Assembly: GCF_003428875.1 (NCBI RefSeq)
Contig: NZ_QQRS01000001.1
Location: forward strand, 682,001-746,000
Source of the DNA: Planomicrobium okeanokoites
GTDB taxonomy: Bacteria > Bacillota > Bacilli > Bacillales_A > Planococcaceae
DNA length: 64,000 nucleotides
Reading direction: 5' to 3'
The stretch's first letter is position 1; each line of letters opens with the position of its first letter. The notes below the pieces were generated by a model that was given only the letters and a program-made list of their open reading frames with translations, ran no database searches and was not told the DNA's origin. The position numbers and the translations under genes were made by a program. Shown here piece by piece: positions 7,692 through 18,037 of the stretch.

Positions 7692-10040
7692 TTAATATTC
7701 TTCCTGCTTTTGAACTAAAACAGTGCGAGGCTTGCTGCCTTCATAAGGGCCAACCACTCCACGCTGCTCCATTTGATCGATGATCCGGGCAGCGCGGGAA
7801 TAACCCACACGGAAGCGGCGCTGCAGCATCGATACGGAAGCAGTCTGCATCTCGGTCACCAATTGCACCGCTTCATCATAAATTTCATCCGTTTCTTCAT
7901 CAATGCTGGTTTCTTCCACATCGGACGGAATCATATCCTCTTGGTACTGTGCTTTCTGCTGCTCAATGGCAAAGTCGACGATTTTCTCCACTTCACTGTC
8001 TGAAAGAAACGCTCCTTGCACCCGGACCGGTTTGGATTGACCGGCCCCCAGAAACAGCATGTCTCCGCGGCCAAGCAATTTCTCTGCTCCACCCATATCC
8101 AAAATCGTCCGCGAATCGATGGCGGATGATACCGCGAATGCAATGCGTGATGGAATATTGGCTTTGATAACGCCCGTTATTACGTTGACGCTTGGTCGCT
8201 GAGTCGCGATGATCAAGTGGATACCGGCTGCCCGCGCCATTTGTGCCAATCGGGTGATGGCATCTTCCACTTCGTTCGAAGCGACCATCATCAGATCGGC
8301 GAGCTCATCGACGATTACGACGATGAATGGCAATTTCGGGTGTTTGTCTTCATTTTCTTCATTAAACACTCTTACATATTCGTTATAGCCTTCGATATTT
8401 CTTGTTCCGGTATGGGAGAACAATTCATAACGGCGCTCCATTTCAGAAACGATTTTCTTCAATGCCTGCGCTGCTTTGCGCGGATCGGTTACGACCGGCG
8501 CCAATAGATGCGGAATGCCATTATAGACATTCAGCTCAACCATTTTTGGGTCGATCATCATCATTTTCACTTCGTGAGGTTTTGCACGCATGATAATACT
8601 TGTGATAATGCCGTTGATACAAACTGATTTCCCGCTCCCGGTCGAACCTGCTACAAGCAGATGGGGCATCTTATTCAGTTCTGTCATGACCGCTTGTCCT
8701 GTGACGTCACGTCCCAGACCGAAGAGCAGTTTAGAATCCGGTTTATTGTTTTCTTCTGATTCCAGTACTTCACGCAGGCTGACGACTGCCACTGTGGAGT
8801 TCGGAACTTCGATGCCAATGGCGGATTTGCCTGGAATCGGAGCTTCAATCCGAATATCCCTTGCAGCGAGGGCAAGTGCCAAATCATCGTGCAGGCTGAC
8901 AATTTTACTGACTTTCACGCCGGTGTCAGGCAAGACTTCATATTTTGTGACAGCAGGTCCCAAATGCACTTGCGTCACTTTCGCCCGCACACCAAAACTC
9001 TGGAATGTTTTCTCCAGTTTTTTTGCATTTTTCTGGATGCCGGAATATTCCCCGCTTTGATCACTGTGCGGCGGCAGCGTAAGAAGGTCGATTGGCGGAA
9101 GCTGGTACTCCTCGTTTTCCATCTCTTCCGCCGTCGTCAGCAATTGCACTTCCCCGGATGAATCTGATTCCTCGGTTTTCGGCTCCACTTGTTTTATAGG
9201 TTCCGCCTGTTTCGGTTTCACATTTTCGGTAAATGCGGAAATGATCGGTTCCTGAGGTGTTTCGATATAAACCGAATCATCTGTGTAACCATAAGAATTT
9301 GTGTTGGCATCTTCATCGTAGGACTGGATCTCCTCTTGGGTGCCATTCGCTTCTTCTGCTCTATTATTTGGTTTAGCTTTCTTGCTTTTATTCGCGGGAC
9401 GGCTGAACCGCTGCCCGATTGACTGTAAAACAGGGCGGAAACTCGGAACTTTTTCAGCGATGAATGGTGCTGCCACTTTTCCTGTCAGTATAATCATTCC
9501 GATGGACAGCAGAATTAACGCAATTATCCAGGTGCCTGCCGTTTCAAACAGCACATGCATCATCGCATACAGCATAGCACCGACAATTCCTCCGCCAACA
9601 GCCGTATATTCCGTCCAGATGGTGCCGCTGACCTGAATCGAATTAACGGTTTCCCCCATCACATTTGCGGAAGTGATCGGCAAAATTGAACCTGCTGCCC
9701 AAATCAGATGGCAAATGAGGAAGACGCCGGTCATCAAAAAGAGGGTCCCCATCGTCTTGCGGAATTGCGGCTTCGGCCATGTCCGCCTTACCATGATGAA
9801 AACCGCTAAGGCCACCAGCACCAGAGGTATCAGAAAGGCCAGATAGCCTGTCAGATACTCGGCGGTATTATAGAATAACCGTCCCACTCTCCCTAACTGG
9901 AATGCCATCAAGGCAGCTATGCCCAGCATCACGATGCCGAAAATTTCAAAATAGACGGCTGGCATCTGTTGATTATTCTTTTTCTTGGCTTTCGGTTTTA
10001 CAGTCTTCTTCTTTTTCTTTTTCAACTCACTGCGAGGCAT
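7692..10040 (-). CDS. ftsK: DNA translocase FtsK/SpoIIIE
   Basis: The 782-residue protein is a septum-located DNA pump that clears chromosomal DNA from the closing division site. After a Lys-rich N-terminus come four hydrophobic segments (within about residues 29-190), then a Glu/Pro/Ser-rich linker. The RecA-like motor follows, with Walker A GSTGSGKS (about 463-470) and Walker [14 protein letters not shown]. The C-terminal gamma winged helix ([23 protein letters not shown]) reads DNA orientation. It occupies the position of spoIIIE in B. subtilis. In an organism lacking sporulation genes nearby it probably serves only division. Confidence 0.96.
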   Translation of the reverse strand: MPRSELKKKKKKTVKPKAKKKNNQQMPAVYFEIFGIVMLGIAALMAFQLGRVGRLFYNTAEYLTGYLAFLIPLVLVALAVFIMVRRTWPKPQFRKTMGTLFLMTGVFLICHLIWAAGSILPITSANVMGETVNSIQVSGTIWTEYTAVGGGIVGAMLYAMMHVLFETAGTWIIALILLSIGMIILTGKVAAPFIAEKVPSFRPVLQSIGQRFSRPANKSKKAKPNNRAEEANGTQEEIQSYDEDANTNSYGYTDDSVYIETPQEPIISAFTENVKPKQAEPIKQVEPKTEESDSSGEVQLLTTAEEMENEEYQLPPIDLLTLPPHSDQSGEYSGIQKNAKKLEKTFQSFGVRAKVTQVHLGPAVTKYEVLPDTGVKVSKIVSLHDDLALALAARDIRIEAPIPGKSAIGIEVPNSTVAVVSLREVLESEENNKPDSKLLFGLGRDVTGQAVMTELNKMPHLLVAGSTGSGKSVCINGIITSIIMRAKPHEVKMMMIDPKMVELNVYNGIPHLLAPVVTDPRKAAQALKKIVSEMERRYELFSHTGTRNIEGYNEYVRVFNEENEDKHPKLPFIVVIVDELADLMMVASNEVEDAITRLAQMARAAGIHLIIATQRPSVNVITGVIKANIPSRIAFAVSSAIDSRTILDMGGAEKLLGRGDMLFLGAGQSKPVRVQGAFLSDSEVEKIVDFAIEQQKAQYQEDMIPSDVEETSIDEETDEIYDEAVQLVTEMQTASVSMLQRRFRVGYSRAARIIDQMEQRGVVGPYEGSKPRTVLVQKQEEY

Positions 10041-10065
10041 TTCGTTCCCCCATTTCCTATGTAAT

Positions 10066-10109
10066 CGAAAAAGGATTTCCCCCGATAGTTCGGTATGGAA
10101 ATCCTTTTC
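10066..10109 (-). terminator. intrinsic terminator after rnjB
   Basis: Arms AAAGGATTTCC and GGAAATCCTTT, with a 16-nt loop, are followed on the minus strand by TTTTT. It lies between rnjB and ftsK, so ftsK needs its own promoter or read-through. Confidence 0.75.
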
Positions 10110-10122
10110 CTTTTTCTCTATC

Positions 10123-11790
10123 TTAATATTCCATAATAATCGGGATGATCATTGGACGGCGTTTCGTTTGCTGGAACAGATAGGAATTCAATGTGTCCCG
10201 AATTTCCTGTTTGATGTTATTCCATTCGAATGTATCACGCGCTACGTATTTTTCAACAACTTTTGTCACCAATTTCGCCGATTCATCCATCAGCTCTTCT
10301 GATTCGCGTACATAAACGAATCCGCGGGATATCATTTCCGGACCGGAAGCAATTTTCTTCTGTTTGCGGTTCAAGGTTACAACGACAATGAAAATGCCAT
10401 CCTGTGAAAGCAATTTACGGTCGCGCAGGACGATATTCCCGACATCACCGATTCCGATGCCGTCGATTAATACATTTCCTGCCGTCACTCTTCCGCTCAT
10501 GCGGACTTTGCCTGCTTTATATTCCACGATATCCCCTTTATCGGCGATAAAGATTTCGGATTTGTGCAAACCGACCTGCTGAGCCAATTTGGAATGGGCA
10601 ATCAGCATTTTGTATTCTCCCTGGATCGGGATGAAATACTTCGGCTTCATCATGTTCAGCATCATCTTCAAGTCTTCCTGGCTGCCGTGGCCGGATACGT
10701 GGACTTTTTTACTGGATGTCAGCACATGCGCGCCGGCTTTAGCCAGTTTGTTCATCGTTTGATACATTGGAACTTCCATTCCCGGTGATGGGGTGAAAGT
10801 GATCAGCACCGTATCCGTCTCTTTGATGCGGACGTCTTTATGCTGTTTGCGCACCATTTTATCCAAAGCTTCCAATGGTTCCCCCTGGTTGCCTGTAACG
10901 ATGATGACAATTTCTTCGTCTCGATGGTCATCCAGTTCTTTCAGGGAGATCACTGTATCTTCACCGGCGTCCAAATATCCGAGGCGAACACCAACTTCAT
11001 AGCTGCTTTCAAGACTTTTCCCTACTACTGCAACTTTTTTGCCGGTTGCCCGGGCAATATCGAAAACCTGCTGGATACGGATGAAGTTTGATGAATAAAG
11101 CGACACCAATATTCTTCCTTCCGCTTTACGGAATTCTGATTGAAGGTGGTCGGCAACAACTATTTCGGAAGTCGTGTAGCCAGGACGTTCCGCTTCAGTG
11201 GAATCGGACAATAGCATAAGTACGCCATCCTCGCCCAATTTAGCCATTTTAGCGATATCCGGACGGTAACTGCCTTTAGCCGACTGGTCAAACTTAAATT
11301 CGCCTGTATGGACAATGGCACCTTCGGAAGTATGGAAAACGATGCCAAGCGCATCAGGTATGCTGTGTGTCGTATGGAAGAACGTCACATGCGTTGTGTC
11401 AAAATTCATACGGCTCTTGTTTGTCACTTCGAAAAATTTCACTTGTTTCAAAGAACCCTGTTCTTTAACATGTTCTTTTGCAAGGCCGATTGTCAATTTC
11501 GAACCATAGACAGGAGCCTGCACTTTCTTCAGCAAATAGGCGATGGAGCCAATTGCGTCTTCATGGCCGTGTGTAAGGAAAATCCCTTTGACACGGTCCT
11601 TGTTCTCTTCCAGATACGTTACATCCGGAATGACGATATCCACTCCGAGCATTTCATCTTCCGGGAACATCAATCCGCTGTCGACCACAAAAATATCTTC
11701 GTCGATTTCAATAACGTACATTGCTTTGCCGATTTCTCCGACGCCGCCTAAAGGTATTACTCTGATGATTTCATTTTTAATTTTACTCAA
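10123..11790 (-). CDS. rnjB: ribonuclease J2
   Basis: The 555-residue beta-CASP metallo-beta-lactamase fold protein is a subunit of the RNase J1/J2 complex in mRNA decay and rRNA maturation. The metal motif reads HGHEDAIGS (about residues 72-80), with Ala replacing the second His of the canonical HxHxDH. That matches the degenerate site of J2 rather than J1, so it probably has weak catalysis and acts through J1. A TTG start at 11790 is preceded by TAGGAGG with 7-nt spacing and gives [11 protein letters not shown] and the usual length; the longer reading starts inside upstream non-coding DNA. It follows asd and its terminator. Confidence 0.93.
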   Translation of the reverse strand: MSKIKNEIIRVIPLGGVGEIGKAMYVIEIDEDIFVVDSGLMFPEDEMLGVDIVIPDVTYLEENKDRVKGIFLTHGHEDAIGSIAYLLKKVQAPVYGSKLTIGLAKEHVKEQGSLKQVKFFEVTNKSRMNFDTTHVTFFHTTHSIPDALGIVFHTSEGAIVHTGEFKFDQSAKGSYRPDIAKMAKLGEDGVLMLLSDSTEAERPGYTTSEIVVADHLQSEFRKAEGRILVSLYSSNFIRIQQVFDIARATGKKVAVVGKSLESSYEVGVRLGYLDAGEDTVISLKELDDHRDEEIVIIVTGNQGEPLEALDKMVRKQHKDVRIKETDTVLITFTPSPGMEVPMYQTMNKLAKAGAHVLTSSKKVHVSGHGSQEDLKMMLNMMKPKYFIPIQGEYKMLIAHSKLAQQVGLHKSEIFIADKGDIVEYKAGKVRMSGRVTAGNVLIDGIGIGDVGNIVLRDRKLLSQDGIFIVVVTLNRKQKKIASGPEMISRGFVYVRESEELMDESAKLVTKVVEKYVARDTFEWNNIKQEIRDTLNSYLFQQTKRRPMIIPIIMEY

Positions 11791-11865
11791 TTTATTTCCT
11801 CCTAAAAAAATTCGCCCGTACACATCCATAAAATTCATTATACGGGAATTGAACTTAACAGTCCA

Positions 11866-11897
11866 AAGAAAAAATAAACCGGCGTGGCGGCCGGTTC
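11866..11897 (-). terminator. intrinsic terminator after asd
   Basis: A 7-bp GC-rich stem (AACCGGC/GCCGGTT) is followed on the minus strand by TTTATTTTTT. It separates asd from rnjB. Confidence 0.8.
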
Positions 11898-11908
11898 ATT
11901 TTTTGAGG

Positions 11909-12946
11909 TCAGATTATTTTTTCTTCGATCAGCGCTTCTGCAATTTGAACTGAGTTCAATGCTGCGCCCTTCACTAAATTGTCTGAGACCACCCATAAAT
12001 GGAAGCCATGCGGATTATCCAGATCCGGACGGATGCGGCCGACAAAAACTTCATCAAGTCCCGCAGCCATAAGCGGCATCGGATACAATTGCTGTGATGG
12101 ATCGTCCTTCAATTCCACTCCCGGAGCAGCCGCAATGGCCTCCTTCACTTCCTGGAGCGTCGGAGCTGCCTCTAACTCTACATAGACAGATTCCGAATGG
12201 CCTGTAACCACCGGCAGCCGCACACAGGTCGCTGCTACTGAAAGGTTGTTGTCATGCATGATTTTTTTCGTTTCATTGATCATTTTCATTTCCTCAAGCG
12301 TATAGCCATTGTCAGCAAAAACATCAATCTGAGGTATTGCATTATATGCAATCGGATAATGTTTCTTGGCTGATTTAACCGGAAGCATTTTAGCGTCAGC
12401 ATTCACTGCCTGATCGAACCCTGCGTCAGCCTGATGTTTCAATTCATTGATTGCATCTATTCCAGCACCTGATACTGCCTGATATGTAGAAACGACAATC
12501 TTCGCCAAGCCGAATTGCTCTTTTAACGGCTGCAGCGCGCAGACCATCTGGATGGTCGAGCAGTTCGGATTTGAAATGATCCCTTTATGAAGTGACAAGT
12601 CGCTTTTGTTGACCTCAGGCACGACCAGCGGAACTTCGGGATCCATCCGGAACGCACTCGTATTATCGATGACAATCGCTCCGCGCTTCACAGCCTCCGG
12701 AGCAAACTTCTCGGATACGCTGCCGCCTGCGCTGAAGAGGGCGATGTCTATCCCTTCAAATGATTCCGGCACCGCTTCTTCCACTGTATAGGTATTGCCT
12801 TTAAAATCTATTTTACTGCCCGCAGAACGGCTGGATGACAGGAAACGGATTTCGTTTACAGGGAACCCGCGCTTTTCCAATTGATCCTTCATTTGCTGAC
12901 CAACGGCTCCTGTTGCCCCCATGATTGCTACGTTATAGGTTTTCAC
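11909..12946 (-). CDS. asd: aspartate-semialdehyde dehydrogenase
   Basis: The 345-residue enzyme reduces aspartyl phosphate to aspartate semialdehyde with NADPH, feeding lysine/diaminopimelate, threonine and methionine synthesis. The nucleotide-binding GATGAVGQ (about residues 10-17) and the active-site Cys in NPNCST (about Cys128) are present. The start is GTG, with AAGGAGAGAG just upstream. In B. subtilis asd is followed by dapG and dapA and preceded by spoVFA-spoVFB. Here it stands alone between mlpA and rnjB with its own terminator. Confidence 0.96.
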   Translation of the reverse strand: MKTYNVAIMGATGAVGQQMKDQLEKRGFPVNEIRFLSSSRSAGSKIDFKGNTYTVEEAVPESFEGIDIALFSAGGSVSEKFAPEAVKRGAIVIDNTSAFRMDPEVPLVVPEVNKSDLSLHKGIISNPNCSTIQMVCALQPLKEQFGLAKIVVSTYQAVSGAGIDAINELKHQADAGFDQAVNADAKMLPVKSAKKHYPIAYNAIPQIDVFADNGYTLEEMKMINETKKIMHDNNLSVAATCVRLPVVTGHSESVYVELEAAPTLQEVKEAIAAAPGVELKDDPSQQLYPMPLMAAGLDEVFVGRIRPDLDNPHGFHLWVVSDNLVKGAALNSVQIAEALIEEKII

Positions 12947-13017
12947 TCGACTCTCTCCTTCAATGATAATTTGGATTATTGTATCATAATTCAGCTCTCT
13001 GCCGCATTAAAACATTG

Positions 13018-13049
13018 AAAAAGCATCCTCAATTTTAAGAGGATGCTTC
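13018..13049 (-). terminator. terminator overlapping the mlpA stop codon
   Basis: A 10-bp stem (AAGCATCCTC/GAGGATGCTT) has the mlpA TAA (13035-13037) in its loop, and T-rich sequence follows. The last codons of mlpA therefore form one arm of the hairpin. Confidence 0.8.
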
Positions 13050-14258
13050 TTTTGAACGTATGATTGATAATGCCGGTCCCTGTTGGAGCAGTTCCAATGT
13101 GTACTGAACTTTCTCCATCGATACGCCTTCAATTTTCTTCAGGACATCCTCAAAGGATATATGCCTGCCCATGAGCAGTTCATGCTTGCCGTTGCGGCTC
13201 ATGCGTGAGCTGGTACTTTCCATCCCAAGCAGCAGATTGCCTTTGAACTGCTCTTTGGAATCATCCACTTCCAGCTGTGTCAGGCCGTCCGACTGCATAT
13301 GACGAATCGATTCCATGATTTTTTCCTGGAGTTCCGGCAGCTGCTCATTTGATGTACCGCCGTAAATCGCAAGAGTGCCGTGGTCCGAATAAGCTGAGTG
13401 ATAGGAATAAATCGAGTAAGCGAGCCCCCGCTCCTCCCTGATTTCCTGAAACAGCCTGGATGACATCGTGCCTCCCAGAATATTGTTCATCACTGCTAAA
13501 TCGTAAAGATGTGGATCGTTAATTGACATCCCCAGAAAGCCTAAGCAAAGATGCCCTTGTTCAATATCTTTGTATTTAATTGACTTTCCTGGAATGAACA
13601 CAGGTTCTGTATAGTTTTTTTGCTGCCGGACTTTACGGAAGCTGCCAAAAAGTTCTTGGATTTTCCCGATTAATTCAGGCTTTATATTCCCCGCCACTGA
13701 CACGACAGTATTCGATGGGATGTAAAATCTGTCCATGAAAACTCGGATCAGTTCAGCGTCAAAAGTCTGCAGAGTCTCTTCTGTCCCCAGGATCGGTGCA
13801 CCGATGGAATGTCCAGGATACATTACCCGCCATAACTGCTCATGTACATCATCATCCGCCATATCTTCGGTCATGCTTATTTCCTCAAGCACCACTTGCC
13901 TTTCCCGTTCGATTTCAACAGGGTCCATGCTGGAATTGAAATACATGTCCGCCAATATTTCGACTGCGCGATCCGCATGTTCATCGATAACTTTGGCGTA
14001 ATAACAGGTATACTCTTTTGAAGTATAGGCATTGATGTCTCCACCGATACGGTCGAATTCCCTGGCAATATCCTTTGCGCTCCGGGTGGGTGTGCCCTTG
14101 AACAGCATATGCTCGATAAAATGGGTCATGCCATTCTCTTCGGGGCTTTCATCACGCGATCCGACCTTGACGAATATTCCGACTGCTACAGATCTGAAAT
14201 GCGGAATCTGTTCTGAAACGATCCGTAAACCGTTTTCACAAGTATAAGTATCTGCCAC
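13035..14258 (-). CDS. mlpA: M16 family zinc peptidase MlpA/YmxG
   Basis: The 407-residue M16B metallopeptidase has zinc motif HFIEH at residues 46-50 with the downstream Glu in RERQVVLEE, so it should be active. It also has the Arg/Tyr pair in REERGLAYSIYSY. A GTG start gives MADTYTCENG with GGAGGG 9 nt upstream. In B. subtilis the homologue lies next to pnp in the same relative place; ylxY, which sits between them there, is missing here. Its substrate is uncertain; the family ranges from mitochondrial-type processing peptidases to regulators of secreted enzymes. Confidence 0.9.
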   Translation of the reverse strand: MADTYTCENGLRIVSEQIPHFRSVAVGIFVKVGSRDESPEENGMTHFIEHMLFKGTPTRSAKDIAREFDRIGGDINAYTSKEYTCYYAKVIDEHADRAVEILADMYFNSSMDPVEIERERQVVLEEISMTEDMADDDVHEQLWRVMYPGHSIGAPILGTEETLQTFDAELIRVFMDRFYIPSNTVVSVAGNIKPELIGKIQELFGSFRKVRQQKNYTEPVFIPGKSIKYKDIEQGHLCLGFLGMSINDPHLYDLAVMNNILGGTMSSRLFQEIREERGLAYSIYSYHSAYSDHGTLAIYGGTSNEQLPELQEKIMESIRHMQSDGLTQLEVDDSKEQFKGNLLLGMESTSSRMSRNGKHELLMGRHISFEDVLKKIEGVSMEKVQYTLELLQQGPALSIIRSKEASS

Positions 14259-14278
14259 TCTTTAAATCCCTCCAATAA

Positions 14279-14320
14279 GAAAAGCGTAAGCGCCCGTTAA
14301 GCGGTGAAGTCTAGACAAAA
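14279..14320. repeat. truncated intergenic repeat copy
   Basis: GAAAAGCGTAAGCGCCCG is followed within 30 bp by AAGTCTAGACAA. These are the two ends of the element seen complete at 1661-1782, brought together with the middle deleted. It lies between mlpA and the pnp terminator. Confidence 0.55.
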
Positions 14321-14379
14321 CTCCGCTCCTCCATAGTTCTTTAAAAACTAAATAAATCTATTTTCTTTTAAGAAATAAG

Positions 14380-14411
14380 AAAAAAATTGCCAACTTTCGT
14401 CGGCAATTTTC
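14380..14411 (-). terminator. intrinsic terminator after pnp
   Basis: A 9-bp stem (AAAATTGCC/GGCAATTTT) immediately follows the pnp stop, with T-rich sequence after it on the minus strand. Confidence 0.85.
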
Positions 14412-14413
14412 AT

Positions 14414-16531
14414 TTACTCTTGATTAGCTTTTTCAGCTTGTTCTTTTTCTTCTTTCAGGACAATCTTGCGTGACAGGTTGACTCGGCCTTGACGGTCGAT
14501 TTCAATGACTTTCACTTTTACAACTTGATCCATTTTGAGGACATCTTCAACTTCCTTCGTCCGTTCTTCCTGGATTTCAGAAATATGAAGCAAGCCGTCT
14601 TTGCCTGGGAACAGTTCAACGAATGCGCCGAATTTCTCGATCCGTTTCACTTTACCTTCGTAATATTCCCCAACTTTCGCTTCGCGTACGATGTTTTCGA
14701 TCATCGCTTTCGCTTTCGCGTTCATTTCTTCATCAACAGAAGAAATAAAGATGGTGCCGTCTTGTTCTGTATCAATTTTGACGCCTGTTTCGTCAATGAT
14801 CTTATTGATCACTTTACCGCCCGGTCCGATTACGTCGCGGATCTTATCAGGGTTGATCTTAACCATGATGATCTTCGGCGCAAATTTGGACAATTGCTCT
14901 CTCGGTTCAGAAATTGTCGCAATCATCGATTCAAGAATATGGATACGCCCAATTTTCGCCTGTGTCAAAGCCTCTTTCAGGATTTGACGGGACAAGCCAT
15001 CAATTTTGATATCCATTTGAAGTGCTGTGATGCCTTCAGCAGTTCCGGCAACTTTAAAGTCCATGTCACCCAAGTGGTCTTCCATTCCCTGAATGTCGGA
15101 CAATACTGTGTAATTTTCACCTTTTTTGACAAGCCCCATTGCAATACCTGCTACAGGCGCTTTCAAAGGAACACCAGCGTCCATCATTGCAAGAGTTGAA
15201 GCACAGATACTTGCCTGAGAAGTTGATCCGTTTGATTCCAGAACTTCTGCTACAAGACGGATTGTATATGGGAATTCTTTTTCATTCGGAATAACCGCTT
15301 CAAGGGCACGTTCCCCAAGAGCCCCGTGTCCGATTTCACGGCGGCCCGGTCCACGAAGGAATCCAGTTTCACCGACAGAGAACAACGGGAAGTTGTAATG
15401 ATGCATAAAACGTTTTGTGTCTTCGATGCCAAGGCCATCGATAATCTGTACGTCGCCAAGTGCCCCAAGCGTACAAATGCTCATCGCCTGTGTTTGTCCA
15501 CGTGTAAACAAACCAGAACCGTGCGTGCGTGCCAGCAATCCGACTTCTGATGACAATGGACGGATCTCTGATGGACCGCGCCCGTCAGGACGGATTTTTT
15601 CATCCGTGATCAAACGGCGAACTTCATCTTTGACCATCTTATCAAGGATTTGTCCCGCTTGTTTTTTAACATCATCAGCTGATTCTTCGTATTGTGCCAT
15701 AACGCGTTTTTTGATTTCGTCGATCGCTTCGTTGCGCGCCTGCTTTTCATTGATCTGAACAGCAGTGTTCAACTCTGCTTCCACTTGGCCTTTGATCGTT
15801 GAAGAAAGCTCTGCATCCAATTCGTATAATTGGATTTCAGATTTTTCTTTCCCGACTTCAGCTGCAATCTCTTCCTGGAACGCAATCAATTTCTTGATCT
15901 CTTCGTGTCCGAACATGATTGCTTCAAGAATGATTTCTTCCGATACTTCTTTCGCTCCCGCTTCAACCATATTGATGGCATCTTTCGTGCCTGCCACTGT
16001 CAGGTTGATGGAACTTTTCTCAAGCTGATCGTTTGTCGGATTGATAATGTATTCACCGTCGATCAAACCAACGATAACGCCGGCAATCGGACCGTCGAAC
16101 GGAATATCCGAAATCATTAACGACAATGAAGATCCGAACATTGCAGCCATTTCAGAAGGGCAATCCTGGTCAACGGACATAACCATGGAGATTACCTGCA
16201 CTTCATTACGGAAGCCATCAGGGAATAAAGGACGGATCGGACGGTCGATAAGACGGCTCGTCAAAGTCGCTTTTTCAGAAGGACGGCCTTCACGTTTGAT
16301 GAAGCCTCCTGGTATTTTACCGACAGCATAAAGCCGTTCTTCGTAGTTGACAGTCAACGGGAAGAAATCCAAAGGCTTCGGCGTTTTGGAAGCTGTGGAC
16401 GTAGACAGTACTGCTGTATCGCCATAACGGATCAATGCTGCTCCGTTTGCCTGCTTAGCCAATTGGCCAACTTCGACCTGCAATTCGCGGCCTGCCCAAT
16501 CGAATTTGTAAACCTTTTTAGTTTGCTCCAT
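14414..16531 (-). CDS. pnp: polyribonucleotide nucleotidyltransferase (PNPase)
   Basis: The 705-residue trimeric 3'-5' phosphorolytic exoribonuclease of RNA decay. Two RNase PH domains (about 10-235 and 310-545) flank an alpha-helical region. A KH domain ([20 protein letters not shown], about 560-620) and an S1 domain ([30 protein letters not shown]) follow. The catalytic second core contains [10 protein letters not shown]. It is preceded by rpsO, as in most bacteria, but a terminator separates them, and a possible promoter (TTGATA, 16 bp, TACATA) lies at about 16570-16597. Confidence 0.97.
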   Translation of the reverse strand: MEQTKKVYKFDWAGRELQVEVGQLAKQANGAALIRYGDTAVLSTSTASKTPKPLDFFPLTVNYEERLYAVGKIPGGFIKREGRPSEKATLTSRLIDRPIRPLFPDGFRNEVQVISMVMSVDQDCPSEMAAMFGSSLSLMISDIPFDGPIAGVIVGLIDGEYIINPTNDQLEKSSINLTVAGTKDAINMVEAGAKEVSEEIILEAIMFGHEEIKKLIAFQEEIAAEVGKEKSEIQLYELDAELSSTIKGQVEAELNTAVQINEKQARNEAIDEIKKRVMAQYEESADDVKKQAGQILDKMVKDEVRRLITDEKIRPDGRGPSEIRPLSSEVGLLARTHGSGLFTRGQTQAMSICTLGALGDVQIIDGLGIEDTKRFMHHYNFPLFSVGETGFLRGPGRREIGHGALGERALEAVIPNEKEFPYTIRLVAEVLESNGSTSQASICASTLAMMDAGVPLKAPVAGIAMGLVKKGENYTVLSDIQGMEDHLGDMDFKVAGTAEGITALQMDIKIDGLSRQILKEALTQAKIGRIHILESMIATISEPREQLSKFAPKIIMVKINPDKIRDVIGPGGKVINKIIDETGVKIDTEQDGTIFISSVDEEMNAKAKAMIENIVREAKVGEYYEGKVKRIEKFGAFVELFPGKDGLLHISEIQEERTKEVEDVLKMDQVVKVKVIEIDRQGRVNLSRKIVLKEEKEQAEKANQE

Positions 16532-16635
16532 AATCGAGCTCCTCTCTCTTTCAAGATATAGACAATTTTATGTATCCATTACTAGTAGTGTATCAAAAAA
16601 GCATACGCTGTGCATGCAAGCGGAAAATTTTATCC

Positions 16636-16668
16636 ATAAAGAAAAAGCGGGACGAATCCCGCTTTCAC
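16636..16668 (-). terminator. intrinsic terminator after rpsO
   Basis: A GC-rich stem (AAGCGGGA/TCCCGCTT) is followed by T-rich sequence on the minus strand, 9 bp past the rpsO stop. Confidence 0.88.
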
Positions 16669-16677
16669 TGATTGCTA

Positions 16678-16947
16678 TTATCGGCGTAGGCCAAGTCTTG
16701 CGATTAATTCGCGGTAACGAGCTACGTCGTTTTCGCGAAGGTATTTCAACAAGTTACGACGGCGTCCAACCATTTTGAATAGACCACGACGTGAGTGATG
16801 ATCTTTTTTGTGAGTACGTAAGTGCTCATTCAAGTTGTTGATGTCTTCTGTAAGAATGGCGATTTGAATTTCTGCAGACCCAGTATCTGTGTCATGCACT
16901 TTGTATTCATTGATCAATTCATTTTTACGTTCTTGAGTAATTGCCAT
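16678..16947 (-). CDS. rpsO: 30S ribosomal protein S15
   Basis: The 89-residue primary 16S rRNA-binding protein of the small-subunit platform, recognised by [24 protein letters not shown] and [25 protein letters not shown]. The ATG at 16947 has GGAGGTGG upstream and restores the family length; an upstream ATG in frame is part of the leader. A promoter and a probable structured leader precede it, suggesting feedback control by S15. Confidence 0.98.
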   Translation of the reverse strand: MAITQERKNELINEYKVHDTDTGSAEIQIAILTEDINNLNEHLRTHKKDHHSRRGLFKMVGRRRNLLKYLRENDVARYRELIARLGLRR

Positions 16948-17037
16948 ACTGTTTCCACCTCCTAATTTCTGATAGCCCCAATTACCGAGCAAACGTTGGT
17001 GATTCGATTGCCAAGCAACGGTTAGTACATTCAGTAC
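16948..17037 (-). promoter_or_regulatory. candidate S15 autoregulatory leader
   Basis: The roughly 90-nt leader between the predicted start of transcription and the rpsO ribosome site can form a closing helix ACCG/CGGT around a TTGC-TTG-GCAA hairpin and a second arm. This resembles the multi-branched S15 leaders of Bacillales in place and size. The structure was folded by eye only. Confidence 0.4.
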
Positions 17038-17043
17038 TCATAA

Positions 17044-17072
17044 ATCATAGCACACGGCAATTTGAAAATCAA
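17044..17072 (-). promoter_or_regulatory. sigma-A-like promoter of rpsO
   Basis: TTGATT and TATGAT with 17-bp spacing on the minus strand, located just past the ribF stop. It would start transcription near 17037. Confidence 0.7.
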
Positions 17073-17091
17073 CCGATCTTCCCGCTTGATA

Positions 17092-18036
17092 TCATCCAGC
17101 GAAAAACGTGATGGCTTCCTGTTTATCTTTTTCAATTTGCGCTTTCAGTTCATCGATGCCGGAAAACTTCTTTTCGTCCCTGATTCTTTTATGCCAATCG
17201 ACCGTTACCCGTTCGCCGTATATATCTTTATCAAAATTAAATATATGCACTTCAATTACGAGCTGCTTGTGGTCCGGATCATTGAAAGTCGGTTTATAGC
17301 CTACATTGCAGACCCCGTCATATAGTTCGTCCTGGACATGAAGACGGACAGCGTAGACGCCTCTGCCTGGTATGAACGTCCCCAGATCAGGTTCCACATT
17401 TGCAGTCGGAAACCCGATGGTGCGCCCTCTTTTATCGCCATTCACAACCGTACCGGAAACTTTGAATGGGCGCCCTGATAAACGGCATACTTCTTCGATT
17501 TCACCCGATTTCAAATGATTGCGGATGCGGGTGGAACTGATTTTTTCCTGGCCGTCTTCCAATTTCCCGATGACACTTACGCCAAACTGTCCATCCGAAT
17601 AGCTCTGCATCAGATCCATAGATCCCTGGCCTTTTGCGCCGAATGAAAAATCAAAACCGGCAGTCACATGGACAACCCCAAGATCTTCGATAAAATGGCT
17701 GATGAATTGTTCCGGCTGCAATTGCGCAAAGTCAGACGTAAAACGGACGATGAAACAAACATCGATATCCATACCATTAAGTATTTCCATTTTTTGCTGC
17801 ATAGGCGTTATGTAGAACACTTCTTCCTTCCGGCCGCCTAAAACCAGTGAAGGATGTGGATCGAAAGTCATTACAGCAGATTTCACACCTAATTCCTGCG
17901 CTTTTTCTACAGCTTCTCCGATTACTTTCTGATGCCCTTTATGAACTCCATCAAAGAAGCCGAGTGCCATGGATAGCGGGCCCAACTCTTCTTCCGGCTT
18001 CATATGGTTGGGATAATTCAAATGGAAGATTTTCAT
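17092..18036 (-). CDS. ribF: bifunctional riboflavin kinase / FAD synthetase
   Basis: The 314-residue enzyme makes FMN from riboflavin and FAD from FMN. The N-terminal FAD synthetase (nucleotidyltransferase) domain has GFFDGVHKGHQ (about 27-37) and SSTRIRNHL. The C-terminal kinase domain has GRTIGFPTANV and the FNFDKDIYGE region. It follows truB by 1 nt in the nusA-infB group, as in B. subtilis (ribC there). It is close to the usual length. Confidence 0.96.
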   Translation of the reverse strand: MKIFHLNYPNHMKPEEELGPLSMALGFFDGVHKGHQKVIGEAVEKAQELGVKSAVMTFDPHPSLVLGGRKEEVFYITPMQQKMEILNGMDIDVCFIVRFTSDFAQLQPEQFISHFIEDLGVVHVTAGFDFSFGAKGQGSMDLMQSYSDGQFGVSVIGKLEDGQEKISSTRIRNHLKSGEIEEVCRLSGRPFKVSGTVVNGDKRGRTIGFPTANVEPDLGTFIPGRGVYAVRLHVQDELYDGVCNVGYKPTFNDPDHKQLVIEVHIFNFDKDIYGERVTVDWHKRIRDEKKFSGIDELKAQIEKDKQEAITFFAG

Positions 18037-18037
18037 T

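Noticed and set aside
14489-15199. A 236-codon plus-strand frame
   Set aside because: It is fully antisense to pnp, lacks a ribosome site and its composition is a complement of the PNPase codons.
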